The position numbers and the translations under genes were made by a program. Shown one piece after another: positions 8,271 to 16,923 of a stretch of 64,000 nucleotides of DNA. Origin of the DNA: JBFKMV01 sp041629655. GTDB lineage: Bacteria > Acidobacteriota > Polarisedimenticolia > Polarisedimenticolales > Polarisedimenticolaceae. Location of the stretch: assembly GCA_041629655.1 (NCBI GenBank), contig JBFKMV010000002.1:7746-71745 (forward strand), given 5' to 3'. Each line of letters begins with the position of its first letter. Position 1 is the first letter of the stretch. The notes under the pieces were generated by a model that was not told where the DNA came from, did not search any database, and worked only from the letters and a program-made list of their open reading frames with translations.

Positions 8271-10208
8271 ATGCTGAACGCGATGAAGCTGCGCACAACC
8301 TGCAACCGGGATTGCCCCGACGCCTGCGGGATCGTGGCGACCGTGGACAACGGGCGAATCACGCGCCTCGCCGGAGATCCCGACCACCCGGTGACGCGCG
8401 GATTCCTGTGCTATCGCACCCATCGCTTCCTCAAGCGCCAGTACGACCCGGACCGCATCCTCACGCCGTTGATCCGGCGCGGCGGCGAGCTGCGGCCGAT
8501 CGAGTGGCACGACGCGCTCGATCTGGTGGCCGAGAAGATGCTGCGCATCAAGACCGAGTCGGGACCGGCCGCGATCCTGCACTACAAGTCCGGCGGGTCG
8601 ATGGGGTTGATGAAGCACGTCACCGAGCTGTTCTTCGAGCGCTTCGGCCCGGTGACGGTCAAGTCCGGCGACATCTGCTCGGGGCCCGGGGAGGCGGCGC
8701 AGGAGCTGGATTTCGGCGTCTCCGAAAGTCACGACCTGTTCGACCTGGCCCACAGCAGGACGATCCTGCTGTGGGGCAAGAACCCGTACGTCAGCAACGT
8801 GCATCTGCTGCCGCTGCTGCGCGAGGCGCGCGAGCGGGGAGCCCGGCTGGTGCAGATCGATCCGGTGCATCACCGCGGCGCCTCGATCTGCGAGCTGTAC
8901 CTCCAGCCGCGGCCGGGGGGCGACCTGGCGCTGGCGCTGGGCGTGGCGCGCCGGCTGTTCGAGAACGGGCGCACCGATCCCGACGCGGCCCTGTACTGCG
9001 ATCACCTGGAGGAGTTCCGGGAGCTGGCGTTCTCGCGAACGGCGGAGGCCTGGGCGGAGCTGGCCGACGTCGCGCCTGCCGGTCTCGACCGGCTGGCGGA
9101 GCTCTACGGGGACGGCCCGTCCGCGCTGCTGGTCGGCTGGGGCATGCAGCGTCGCTCCAACGGCAGCGCGATCGTGCGCGCGATGGACGCGCTGGGCGCG
9201 ATCTCGGGCAACCTCGGCATCCCCGGCGGCGGGGTCTCGTTCTACTTCAAGCGCCGCGGTGCGTTCGACCTGTCGTTTCTGGGCGGAGCGGCGGCGGCGC
9301 CGCGGAGCATCCCCGAGCCGTTGCTGGGCCCCGGGATCCTGGAAGCGACGGACCCGGCGATCCGGATGGTCTGGGTCACCGCGGGCAACCCCGTGGCGAT
9401 GCTGCCCGAGTCGGCGACGGTGGCACGGGCGCTGGAAAGCCGCGAGCTGACGGTGGTGGTCGATGCGTTCCTGACCGACACCGCCCGCTCCGCGCACCTG
9501 GTGTTGCCGACCACCACGATGCTGGAGGACGACGACGTGGTCGGGGCCTACGGTCACCACTACCTGGCCGAGGTGCGCCCGGTCGCGCCGCCGCCGGACG
9601 GCGTGCGGACCGACTACGAGATCAGCTGCGCGCTGGCGCGGCGGCTCAACCTGGAGCACGAGCTGGCAGGGACCGTCGAGGAGTGGAAGCGACGCTTGTT
9701 GTCCCCGGTGGCGGCGCACGGCGCGTCGCTCGACGAGCTGCGCAACGGTCCGGTGAGGAATCCGCTCGTCGGCGAGGTGCTGTTCGAAGGCCGGCGCTTT
9801 CCGACCGCGAGCGGCAAGGTGAACCTGATACACGACGGCCTCGATCCGGTGCCGCCGCAACCGCCGGCCGAGCGTCCGCTGTTCCTGATGGCGATCGCCA
9901 CCGACAAGGCGCAGGCCTCGCAGTGGTCGGCCGACAACCAGCGCGGGCCGGCGACCGCGACGCTGCACCCTGCGGCCGCCAACGGGTTCGCCGAGGGCGA
10001 CCGGGTGCGCCTGGAATCCGAGCTTTGCGCCCTCGAGGTCGTGCTGCGCTTCGACCCGGCCCAGCGTCGTGACGTGGTGCTGATGCAAAAGGGCGGGTGG
10101 TATCGCGCGGGGCGCTGCGCCAACGCGCTGACGCGCGCTCGCGAGACCGACGCCGGTGGCGGCGCGCGATACTACGAGACGCCCGTCTGCGTCCTGCCGC
10201 TGGATTGA
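8271..10208 (+). CDS. Molybdopterin oxidoreductase (DMSO reductase / formate dehydrogenase-like family)
   Basis: 645 aa from ATG 8271; ATG 8283 would shorten it by four residues. The N-terminus carries a 4Fe-4S motif, Cys-x3-Cys-x3-Cys-x27-Cys (CNRDCPDAC ... GFLC). Then come the molybdopterin-binding domains with KSGDICSGPG, where the Cys could be the Mo ligand, GWGMQRRSNG and LGAISGNLGIPGGG, and a C-terminal dinucleotide-binding domain (ATDKAQASQWSADNQRGPATATLHP). There is no twin-arginine signal, so it is cytoplasmic. No electron-transfer subunit is adjacent; an esterase follows 5 bp downstream. It could be a soluble formate dehydrogenase or another oxidoreductase. The substrate is not readable from sequence. 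Confidence 0.88.
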   Translation: MLNAMKLRTTCNRDCPDACGIVATVDNGRITRLAGDPDHPVTRGFLCYRTHRFLKRQYDPDRILTPLIRRGGELRPIEWHDALDLVAEKMLRIKTESGPAAILHYKSGGSMGLMKHVTELFFERFGPVTVKSGDICSGPGEAAQELDFGVSESHDLFDLAHSRTILLWGKNPYVSNVHLLPLLREARERGARLVQIDPVHHRGASICELYLQPRPGGDLALALGVARRLFENGRTDPDAALYCDHLEEFRELAFSRTAEAWAELADVAPAGLDRLAELYGDGPSALLVGWGMQRRSNGSAIVRAMDALGAISGNLGIPGGGVSFYFKRRGAFDLSFLGGAAAAPRSIPEPLLGPGILEATDPAIRMVWVTAGNPVAMLPESATVARALESRELTVVVDAFLTDTARSAHLVLPTTTMLEDDDVVGAYGHHYLAEVRPVAPPPDGVRTDYEISCALARRLNLEHELAGTVEEWKRRLLSPVAAHGASLDELRNGPVRNPLVGEVLFEGRRFPTASGKVNLIHDGLDPVPPQPPAERPLFLMAIATDKAQASQWSADNQRGPATATLHPAAANGFAEGDRVRLESELCALEVVLRFDPAQRRDVVLMQKGGWYRAGRCANALTRARETDAGGGARYYETPVCVLPLD

Positions 10209-10213
10209 CCCGG

Positions 10214-11245
10214 ATGCCGCGGCACAACTTCGATCGACCCCGGGGCCGGCTGACCTACCTGAGCGTGGACTCGGCCGCGCTGCGCGACAACCTGCTCGGC
10301 GATCCGGCGAGCCGCACCGTCGGGGTCTACCTGGCGCCGGGCAGCGAGAGCGGCGGCCCGCATCCGCTGCTGGTCGACCTCACGGGGTTCACCGGCAGCG
10401 GTCTCAAGCACCTGGGCTGGACGGCGTTCGGCGAGAGCGTGCCGCAGCGCGTCGACCGCTTGATCGTCGAGCGCCGGATGGGGCCGGTCGTGGTCGCGTT
10501 TCCCGACTGCTTCACGTCCCTCGGCGGAAACCAGTACGTCAACTCGGCGGCGCTCGGGCGCTGGGACGACTTCCTGCTCGAGGACCTGCTGCCGGCGCTG
10601 GAGCGTGAGTTCCCCGTCGCGCCGGGGCCGCGGCACCGCGCCGTGTTCGGCAAGTCGAGCGGCGGCTACGGGGCGATCGTCCAGGGGCTCCGACACGGGG
10701 ACCACTGGGCGGGGGTGGCCTGCCACTCCGGCGACATGGGCTTCGATCTGCTGTACCGCGGCGACTTCCCGAAGGTGCTCGACGCGCTGGCGCGTCACGA
10801 GGGGAGCGCGGACAGGTTCATCCGCCAGCTGCGCGACAAGCCGAAGGTGGAAGGCGCCGAGATGCACGTCCTGATGATGCTGGCGATGGCCGCGAGCTAC
10901 GACCCCGACCCCGAGGCGCCGTGGGGCGTGCGGCTGCCCGTCGATCCGGAGACGTGCGAGCTGGATCCGGAGCGCTGGGCGCGTTGGCTCGAGCACGATC
11001 CGCTGGTGATGATCGAAAGTTCCGCATGCGTCGACAAGCTGCGCCGGCTGAAGACGCTGTACATCGACTGCGGCTCGCGCGATCAGTACCACCTGCACTA
11101 CGGAGCGCGCGCCTTCGTGCGCAAGCTCCGGCGGGCCGGGGTCGACCACCGTTACGAGGAGTTCGACGACAACCACAGCGGGATCGATTACCGGATGGAC
11201 GTTTCGCTGCCCCTGCTGTACGAGGCGGTCTCCGCGGGTCGGTGA
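10214..11245 (+). CDS. Alpha/beta-hydrolase esterase (esterase D / enterochelin esterase-like)
   Basis: 343 aa, starting 5 bp after the molybdoenzyme stop, so probably co-transcribed. The nucleophile elbow is GKSSGGYGA, preceded by VVVAFPDCFTSLGGNQYVNSA, the strand and oxyanion region of the esterase D family. A C-terminal acid and histidine fit DCGSRDQYHLHYG and DNHSGIDYR. No signal peptide is visible, so it is cytosolic. It probably hydrolyses carboxylic or thiol esters; a formyl-thiol ester would suit the formate-dehydrogenase-like neighbour, but that is inference. Confidence 0.85.
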   Translation: MPRHNFDRPRGRLTYLSVDSAALRDNLLGDPASRTVGVYLAPGSESGGPHPLLVDLTGFTGSGLKHLGWTAFGESVPQRVDRLIVERRMGPVVVAFPDCFTSLGGNQYVNSAALGRWDDFLLEDLLPALEREFPVAPGPRHRAVFGKSSGGYGAIVQGLRHGDHWAGVACHSGDMGFDLLYRGDFPKVLDALARHEGSADRFIRQLRDKPKVEGAEMHVLMMLAMAASYDPDPEAPWGVRLPVDPETCELDPERWARWLEHDPLVMIESSACVDKLRRLKTLYIDCGSRDQYHLHYGARAFVRKLRRAGVDHRYEEFDDNHSGIDYRMDVSLPLLYEAVSAGR

Positions 11246-11311
11246 AGGGACGAAAAGCGCCCGCGCCACGCGGGAGTGCCGCAAAAACGGCGCCTCGCGG
11301 TCCGCGTCCGG

Positions 11312-11341
11312 TTGACAGAAAAGCACGGAACGTGGGATAAT
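11312..11341 (+). promoter_or_regulatory. Strong sigma-70-type promoter upstream of the aminomutase gene
   Basis: TTGACA (11312-11317) and GATAAT (11336-11341) are separated by 18 bp in the gap after the esterase gene. It is the closest match to the -35/-10 consensus in the window. Transcription would start near 11348, about 210 nt ahead of the ATG at 11558. Confidence 0.65.
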
Positions 11342-11344
11342 TCT

Positions 11345-11557
11345 ACGCCTAACTTGGCAGACCAGACTTGCGGAGTTCGGCCGGTTTAGGTCGTGGGTAG
11401 CGGGCACACTCCCGCAGCACGAGTTCCCACCTCGACCCACGCGCCGCGTCAGCATCGGTTGCATCTCGCACCGGCCGGACGCAGCGGCTCGACGCCGAGT
11501 CGTGTCCGAATCCTCGCCGGCCCGGTTGGCATGGTTGCTCCGTCGAACGGAGGTCCG
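11345..11557 (+). ncRNA. Long structured 5' leader or small RNA candidate
   Basis: About 210 nt lie between the promoter and the next start. Foldable parts include CCTAAC (11349-11354) pairing with GTTTAGG about 30 nt later, and CGTGGGT pairing with ACCCACG around an inner GCGGG/CCCGC hairpin. I could not match it to a riboswitch, tRNA, SRP RNA or 6S RNA. The frame downstream of it is also open, so an N-terminal extension is the alternative, but its Arg/Pro/Ala-rich composition and the ribosome site at 11558 argue against that. Confidence 0.35.
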
Positions 11558-12943
11558 ATGGCCCAGATGTACGACTTCAGGGGGAAGCCCGACGCGACGG
11601 GCCGGGCGGCCCTCGCGCCGCGGCGGTTCCGGGTCTTCACCCAGCGTCACCTCGAATCGATCCCGCAGCTCGCCCGGTTGCCCGAGGAGACGGTGTTCTC
11701 GATGCGCGTCGTGGCCAGCGTACTGCCGTTTCGCGTCAACGAGTACGTGATTGAGCAGCTGATCGACTGGGACGACGTCCCCGCGGATCCGATGTTCCAG
11801 CTCACCTTTCCGCAGCGCGAGATGCTCGAGCCGCACGACTACGACCGGATGGCGGCGCTGTTGCGCCGGGACCCGGAGCGCGAGGAGATCCTGGCCCTGG
11901 CCGCGGAGCTGCGCGCCGGTCTCAACCCGCACCCGGCCGGCCAGCTCGAGCTCAACGTGCCGCGCACCGACCAGGGCGAGGTCATCCAGGGGATCCAGCA
12001 CAAGTACCGCGAAACGATGCTGTTCTTTCCCAGCCAGGGCCAGACCTGCCACGCCTACTGCACGTTCTGTTTCCGCTGGGCGCAGTTCGTCGGCGACCAC
12101 GAGCTGCGCATCGCCTCCAACGAGGCCGGCGTGATGCGGCAGTACCTGCTCGATCATCCCGACATCACGGACCTGCTGCTGACGGGCGGCGATCCGCTGG
12201 TGATGAAGACCTCCAAGCTCGCGGCCTACCTCGAGCCGTTGCTCGACCCGGCCTTCGACCACGTCCAGACGATCCGCATCGGCAGCAAGGCGCTGACCTA
12301 CTGGCCCTACCGCTTCGTCAGCGACGAGGACGCGGACGCCCTGCTGCGGCTGCTGGAGACGCTGGTCGAGGGCGGCAGGCACGTCGCCCTGATGGCGCAC
12401 TACAACCACTGGCGCGAGCTGGAGACCCCGGTCGCCCGGGAGGCGATCCGCCGCGTTCGCGACACCGGGGCGGAGATCCGCTCCCAGGGACCGTTGCTGC
12501 GCCACATCAACGACGACGCCGAGGTGTGGGCCCGGCTGTGGCGCGCCCAGGTGCGGCACGGCGTGATCCCCTACTACATGTTCGTCGAGCGCGACACCGG
12601 CGCCCGCAACTACTTCGAGGTCCCCCTGGCGCGGGCCTGGGAGATCTACCGCGACGCGATCCAGCGCGTCTCCGGGCTCGGCCGCACCGCGCGCGGGCCG
12701 TCGATGAGCAGCAATCCCGGCAAGGTCGAGATCCAGGGCGTGACCGAGATCGCCGGCGAGAAGGTGTTCGTGTTGCGGATGCTCCAGGGCCGCAACCCGG
12801 ACTGGGTCCAGCGCCCGTTCTTCGCCAAGTTCGATCCCCGGGCGACCTGGCTCAACCAGCTCGAACCCGCGTTCGGAGAGGAGAAGTTCTTCTTCGAGGA
12901 CGAGTTCGAAGCGATGAAGCGCGAGGCCATGGCCGTGGTGTAG
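11558..12943 (+). CDS. Radical SAM aminomutase, lysine 2,3-aminomutase (KamA) family
   Basis: 461 aa; the ATG is preceded by CGGAGG. The radical SAM cluster is CHAYCTFCFR (Cys-x3-Cys-x2-Cys), followed by LLTGGDPL, both typical of KamA-type enzymes that use SAM and PLP to move an amino group between the alpha and beta carbons. The usual PLP lysine loop PGGGGK is replaced by SSNPGKVEIQG, so the amino acid used may not be lysine. The N-terminal helical region (to ~150) and ELNVPRTDQG fit the family. The 12-repeat secreted protein starts about 13 bp downstream. Its product may be a beta-amino acid used as an osmolyte or in secondary metabolism; that is inference. Confidence 0.88.
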   Translation: MAQMYDFRGKPDATGRAALAPRRFRVFTQRHLESIPQLARLPEETVFSMRVVASVLPFRVNEYVIEQLIDWDDVPADPMFQLTFPQREMLEPHDYDRMAALLRRDPEREEILALAAELRAGLNPHPAGQLELNVPRTDQGEVIQGIQHKYRETMLFFPSQGQTCHAYCTFCFRWAQFVGDHELRIASNEAGVMRQYLLDHPDITDLLLTGGDPLVMKTSKLAAYLEPLLDPAFDHVQTIRIGSKALTYWPYRFVSDEDADALLRLLETLVEGGRHVALMAHYNHWRELETPVAREAIRRVRDTGAEIRSQGPLLRHINDDAEVWARLWRAQVRHGVIPYYMFVERDTGARNYFEVPLARAWEIYRDAIQRVSGLGRTARGPSMSSNPGKVEIQGVTEIAGEKVFVLRMLQGRNPDWVQRPFFAKFDPRATWLNQLEPAFGEEKFFFEDEFEAMKREAMAVV

Positions 12944-12956
12944 GCTCGTACTCGTG

Positions 12957-15900
12957 ATGAGCCGCCGTGGTCTGCTGTCGTTCTCCCTCGCCGCGTTGCT
13001 CGCCGCGGCAGCGGTGGCATCGACCGAGCCGGTCGTGCAGGGGCGCGTCCTCGGCCCCGGAGGCCAGCCCGTCGAGGGGGCGACCGTGCGGGTCCTGCCC
13101 GCCCCGCCCGACACCGTCGTCGTCCTGAGCACCGACGCCGCGGGCACGTTCCGCGCCTCCGGCCTGGCCGGCGATTCGTTCCGGGTGTTCGTCGAGGCGC
13201 CGGGTCTGGCCCCGTTCAGCCGGGCGGAGGTGCCCGCGGGAACCAGCCTGCCCGTCGAGCTGGCGCCGGGACACGCGCTGACCGGCCGCGCCGTGCAGAT
13301 CGAGACGGGCCGGCCGGTTGCCGGCGCGGAAGTGCTGGCGTGCGGAGACGGGGCCCAGGGGTTCGGGGACGCGGCCTGCCGCGCGACCCGCACCGACGAG
13401 CAGGGACGCTTTCGTCTCGCAGGTCTGGCGCCGGGCCGCCCGCTGCTGAAGCTGCGAGCCGACGGCCGCGCCCACACCATGCTCCCGGTGACGGTGCCGG
13501 CCGAGGTTGACCCGGAAACCGGCGAGCCGCGTCCGGTCGAGGCGGTGCTGCGACCCGGAGGCCGGGTCTCCGGACGGGTCGTCGACCGCGCGGGGCGACC
13601 GGTGGAGGGTGCCGGGGTCCGTGTCCGCTCGACCGGCCCGGGAACCGATCCGGCGGAGCACGATCTCCCGCCCGCGACGCGCAGCGATGCCGACGGCGCG
13701 TTCGACCTGCGGGGCATCCCGGCCGGGCCGCCCCTGGCGCTGGTCGCATCCCGCAGCGGATACCAGGAGACCCGTCACCAGCCGCTGGCGGTGGAGACCG
13801 GCGAGCACGTCGCGGACCTGCGGCTGGTGCTTTCCGCGGGCGCGACCCTCGCCGTGCGGCTGCTCGACGAGGCGGAGCGTCCGGTCACGACCGTCGCGGG
13901 ACGGCTGTACCCGGAAGAGCCCGGTCATCCCGCCGCCGACCGGGGCATCCCGCTCGACCGCAAGCCGATCGACAGCACGGCCGACGGCGTTCACACCCTG
14001 CGCAACCTGCCCGTGGGACGCTTCCGGCTGGAGCTGACGCTCGACGACTTCGAGCCCGTCGAGCGCGAGGATGTCCGGCTGCGCGAAGGCGCCACGCGCG
14101 ACCTGGGCACGATCGTGCTGCGCGCGGGCCACGGGATACGCGGGCGCGTGATCGACGCCGACGGCGACCCGGTCGCCGGCGCCCCCGTCTCGGCCACGTG
14201 GTCGCACGACGACCGCTTCGTGTCGCGTCGCAAGGCGACGGACGAGGAGGGGAGCTTCCGGTTCGCGGGAATCACGGAGGAGCACGTCCGGAAGCTCCGC
14301 GTGGACGCGTCGGGCTTCGCCACGTACGAGCGGGAGCGGGTGCCGGTGGACGGCGACGAGCTGGAGATCGTGCTTGAGCGGTCCGCCGCCGTGACGGGGC
14401 GGGTGCTGCTGCCGGACGGCGAGCCGGTGACGTCGTTCACGGTCGCGGTGCATCGCGAAGCGACGGAATCTTCCGCGGAACCGCTGGACGTCCTGGACGG
14501 CTCGCGGACCCGGGAGAGCTTCTCCGAAGCCGACGGTCGGTTCACGCTGGAAGGACTCGACCCCGGGACCGTGACCCTCGAGACCAGCGCCGAGAACTGG
14601 GCGCCGGGGCGCAAGACCGGCCTGCGGCTGGTCTCCGGACGGACGGTCGACGCCGGTTCGATCCGGCTCCGCGAGGGGTTGATGCTCCGCGGCCGGGTCG
14701 TGGAGGGCGACGTCGGGACGCCGGTACCGGGCACCGCCGTGTCGGCGCGGCGTCCCGCGGACCTCCTGCTCGCGGCCGCCCGGCACCCGGGGCGCACGAC
14801 GATCAGCGATGCCGAGGGTTCGTTCGTGCTGCGCGGGCTGGAGCCGGGAACGCTGGCGGTGCGCGCGGAGCACGCCGCCTTCTCTCCCGTGGAGCGGCGC
14901 GTCGAGCTCGAGGAAGGAGCGATACTCGACGACCTGGTGCTGCGGCTGTCCCAGGGGGGGCGGCTCACCGGCGTCGTGCTCGATGCCGACGGCGTCGCGG
15001 TCGCGGGCGCCATGATCCTGCTGATGCAGGGGATGGAGCTGGAACGCGGACGGGACAGCACCACCGGGGCGGACGGCCGCTACCTGATCGATCGGCTGGA
15101 GCCCGGAGCGTACCTGGTGGCGCTGGCGCCCCGGGAGCGGACGCTCCGCGGCGCGGGCATGAAGACCGCTTCGATCCGGGAAGGCGAGACGACCGTCGTC
15201 GACTTCATCGAGTCCGAGGGGGTCCGGCTCTCGGGGCAGGTGCTGCGGGGCGAGACCCCGCTGGGCGGGGCGCTGCTGACGTTCATCGCCGGCATCGACG
15301 GCGGATCGCTGATGGCCGAGGGCGTCGGGATCAAGGCCACGCAGTCGGACGAGACGGGCCGCTACGAGATCCACCTCGACGAGCCGGGGGAGTACCAGGT
15401 GATCATCGGGGACCCGTCCGGCCCCGGCCCGCAGAACGCGGTCCGGATCGTCGTTCCGGAGGAGCCCGAGGTGTTCCGGAACATCATCCTGAGAGCCCAC
15501 CGCATCGCGGGCTTCGTGACCGATGACGCCGGCCGGCCCGTCGGGGGCGCGACGCTGGAGGCCCGCCCCGGCTCGGCGGGGCCGATGGACTTCAGCGGGC
15601 AGTCGGCCGCGGTCTCGGACGACACGGGAGCCTACGCGCTGGAGGGCCTGGAGCCGGGAACGTATCGCGTCGTGGCGCACGCCGAGGGACTCGCCGGTGC
15701 CGAGCGCTACCCCGTGGAGGTCGTCGAGGGAACGGTGCAGCTGGACCTGGTGCTGGAGCGCGGCCGCCGGCTGCGTGGCCTGGTCACCGACGAGGCGGGC
15801 CGGCCGGTCGGCGGCGCCGTGGTGATGGCGGTGCGCTCCGGGGCCGGCAACGATGCGGTCTCGGAGGGAGCGCGGACCGACGTCAACGGCGTGTTCGAGC

Positions 15901-16337
15901 TGAAGGTGCCGGGGGACGAACCGCTCGACGTGACCGCGATGGCCCGGGGCTGGGCGCCCGCGCTGGTCCGGGGGGTCGTGCCCGCGCCGGATCCCGAGGC
16001 CGCACCGCTCCGGATCGTGCTGACGGCCGGCGGGCGCGTGCGCGTCACGGTGCTGGACGCCGCCGGCGCGCCGGTCAAGGGGGTCCAGGTCGTCGCGCGC
16101 TCGCTGACCCCGTCGCTGAGCGATTTCCTGCGTGCCTTCCAGTCGCCGCCGATGAGCGACGCCGGCGGGATCGCCTGGATCGAATCGCTCGCGCCGGGCG
16201 GCTACGAGCTGAGCGTGCCCGGAGGTCACGGCGTCGCGCCGATCCAGGTCACGGTCGACGAGGGCCAGGTCAGCGAGGCGACGATCCGGCTACCCGATCC
16301 CGACGAGTCGGGCGACCCTCACGACCATCATCACTAG
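12957..16337 (+). CDS. Large secreted protein with about twelve carboxypeptidase-regulatory-like repeats
   Basis: 1,126 aa with a signal peptide ending near AVAS-TEP. I count twelve units of the form G-x-V-x-D-x-x-G-x-P-V-x-G-A-x-V (for example VSGRVVDRAGRPVEGAGV and IAGFVTDDAGRPVGGATL), each ~80-90 aa with a D-x-x-G-x-[FY] turn and a [LI]xPGxY strand. This is the CarboxypepD_reg/CnaB-like beta-sandwich fold, used in cell-surface or adhesion proteins. No enzyme domain is seen. The C-terminus is acidic and His-rich (DPHDHHH), a possible metal site. GTG 12954 directly precedes the ATG and is an alternative start. The stop overlaps the stop of the convergent peptidase gene by four bases. Confidence 0.85.
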   Translation: MSRRGLLSFSLAALLAAAAVASTEPVVQGRVLGPGGQPVEGATVRVLPAPPDTVVVLSTDAAGTFRASGLAGDSFRVFVEAPGLAPFSRAEVPAGTSLPVELAPGHALTGRAVQIETGRPVAGAEVLACGDGAQGFGDAACRATRTDEQGRFRLAGLAPGRPLLKLRADGRAHTMLPVTVPAEVDPETGEPRPVEAVLRPGGRVSGRVVDRAGRPVEGAGVRVRSTGPGTDPAEHDLPPATRSDADGAFDLRGIPAGPPLALVASRSGYQETRHQPLAVETGEHVADLRLVLSAGATLAVRLLDEAERPVTTVAGRLYPEEPGHPAADRGIPLDRKPIDSTADGVHTLRNLPVGRFRLELTLDDFEPVEREDVRLREGATRDLGTIVLRAGHGIRGRVIDADGDPVAGAPVSATWSHDDRFVSRRKATDEEGSFRFAGITEEHVRKLRVDASGFATYERERVPVDGDELEIVLERSAAVTGRVLLPDGEPVTSFTVAVHREATESSAEPLDVLDGSRTRESFSEADGRFTLEGLDPGTVTLETSAENWAPGRKTGLRLVSGRTVDAGSIRLREGLMLRGRVVEGDVGTPVPGTAVSARRPADLLLAAARHPGRTTISDAEGSFVLRGLEPGTLAVRAEHAAFSPVERRVELEEGAILDDLVLRLSQGGRLTGVVLDADGVAVAGAMILLMQGMELERGRDSTTGADGRYLIDRLEPGAYLVALAPRERTLRGAGMKTASIREGETTVVDFIESEGVRLSGQVLRGETPLGGALLTFIAGIDGGSLMAEGVGIKATQSDETGRYEIHLDEPGEYQVIIGDPSGPGPQNAVRIVVPEEPEVFRNIILRAHRIAGFVTDDAGRPVGGATLEARPGSAGPMDFSGQSAAVSDDTGAYALEGLEPGTYRVVAHAEGLAGAERYPVEVVEGTVQLDLVLERGRRLRGLVTDEAGRPVGGAVVMAVRSGAGNDAVSEGARTDVNGVFELKVPGDEPLDVTAMARGWAPALVRGVVPAPDPEAAPLRIVLTAGGRVRVTVLDAAGAPVKGVQVVARSLTPSLSDFLRAFQSPPMSDAGGIAWIESLAPGGYELSVPGGHGVAPIQVTVDEGQVSEATIRLPDPDESGDPHDHHH

Positions 16338-16894
16338 AGCTCGATCAGCTCGACCCCGCCGCCGCAGTGGACGTTCAGTGCGGAGGCCGTCTCGACCGCG
16401 CGCCGCGCCAGCTGCTCCGCGTCGTCCGGACCGTCGTAGAGCTGGTACAGCGCGCCCAGCGCATAGTCCGAACCGGACCCGATCGCGAAGTACTGCCTGA
16501 ACTCCGACACGCCGAGATTCGGCGACACGTAGAACACGACTCCCGGACGGGCGATCAGGAACGAGCCGCCCATGTCGCCGAACGGGGAGTCCTTGCGGCC
16601 CGAGCGGTCGGTCACGAACGAGTACCGCTGGCGCAGTGTCTTCCAGACCTCGGTGAAGAACCGGAACACCTCCGGCCTGGCGCCGAGGTCCGGCGGCTGC
16701 CCCTCGGCAAGCACGTCGTCGAGGATGTTCTCGTAGATGCCCCAGCCGGTGCGACCCAGCAAGGCGTCGCCGACCCGCCGGATCTTGGACGAGAACTGGT
16801 TGTCCCGGGGCATCGCCCGGGAACCGAAATTGCTCTGGGTGTCCGCGGCCATGACCGTTTGGCCGTTCTTCGACACCGCGATGACGATCGACAT
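16334..16894 (-). CDS. HslV-like proteasome-type peptidase with N-terminal Ser
   Basis: 186 aa with GGGGAGGA before the ATG. It belongs to the Ntn-hydrolase proteasome-beta/HslV fold: MSIVIAVSKNGQTVMAAD aligns with the HslV start, and FAIGSGSDYALGALYQL matches the IAIGSG segment of HslV. After removal of Met the N-terminal nucleophile would be Ser instead of Thr. Asp18 and Lys37 (Met numbering, in SSKIRRVG) fit the catalytic Asp17 and Lys33 of HslV, with a three-residue insertion before the Lys. No hslU ATPase is in the window. The methyltransferase gene lies 29 bp upstream on the same strand. It is probably a self-compartmentalised peptidase of unknown partner. Confidence 0.75.
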   Translation of the reverse strand: MSIVIAVSKNGQTVMAADTQSNFGSRAMPRDNQFSSKIRRVGDALLGRTGWGIYENILDDVLAEGQPPDLGARPEVFRFFTEVWKTLRQRYSFVTDRSGRKDSPFGDMGGSFLIARPGVVFYVSPNLGVSEFRQYFAIGSGSDYALGALYQLYDGPDDAEQLARRAVETASALNVHCGGGVELIEL

Positions 16895-16923
16895 GCTTCC
16901 TCCCCGGGCGCCGGGCGCTCCGC

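Noticed and set aside
11345..11557. tRNA, SRP RNA or 6S RNA in the aminomutase leader
   Set aside because: No cloverleaf, T-loop or known core motif could be fitted; left as an unassigned structured leader.
10172..13717. Minus-strand frame of 1,181 codons
   Set aside because: Shadow of the esterase, aminomutase and repeat-protein genes; no family features.
12852..16229. Minus-strand frame of 1,125 codons
   Set aside because: Complement of the 12-repeat protein; repetitive because the real gene is repetitive.
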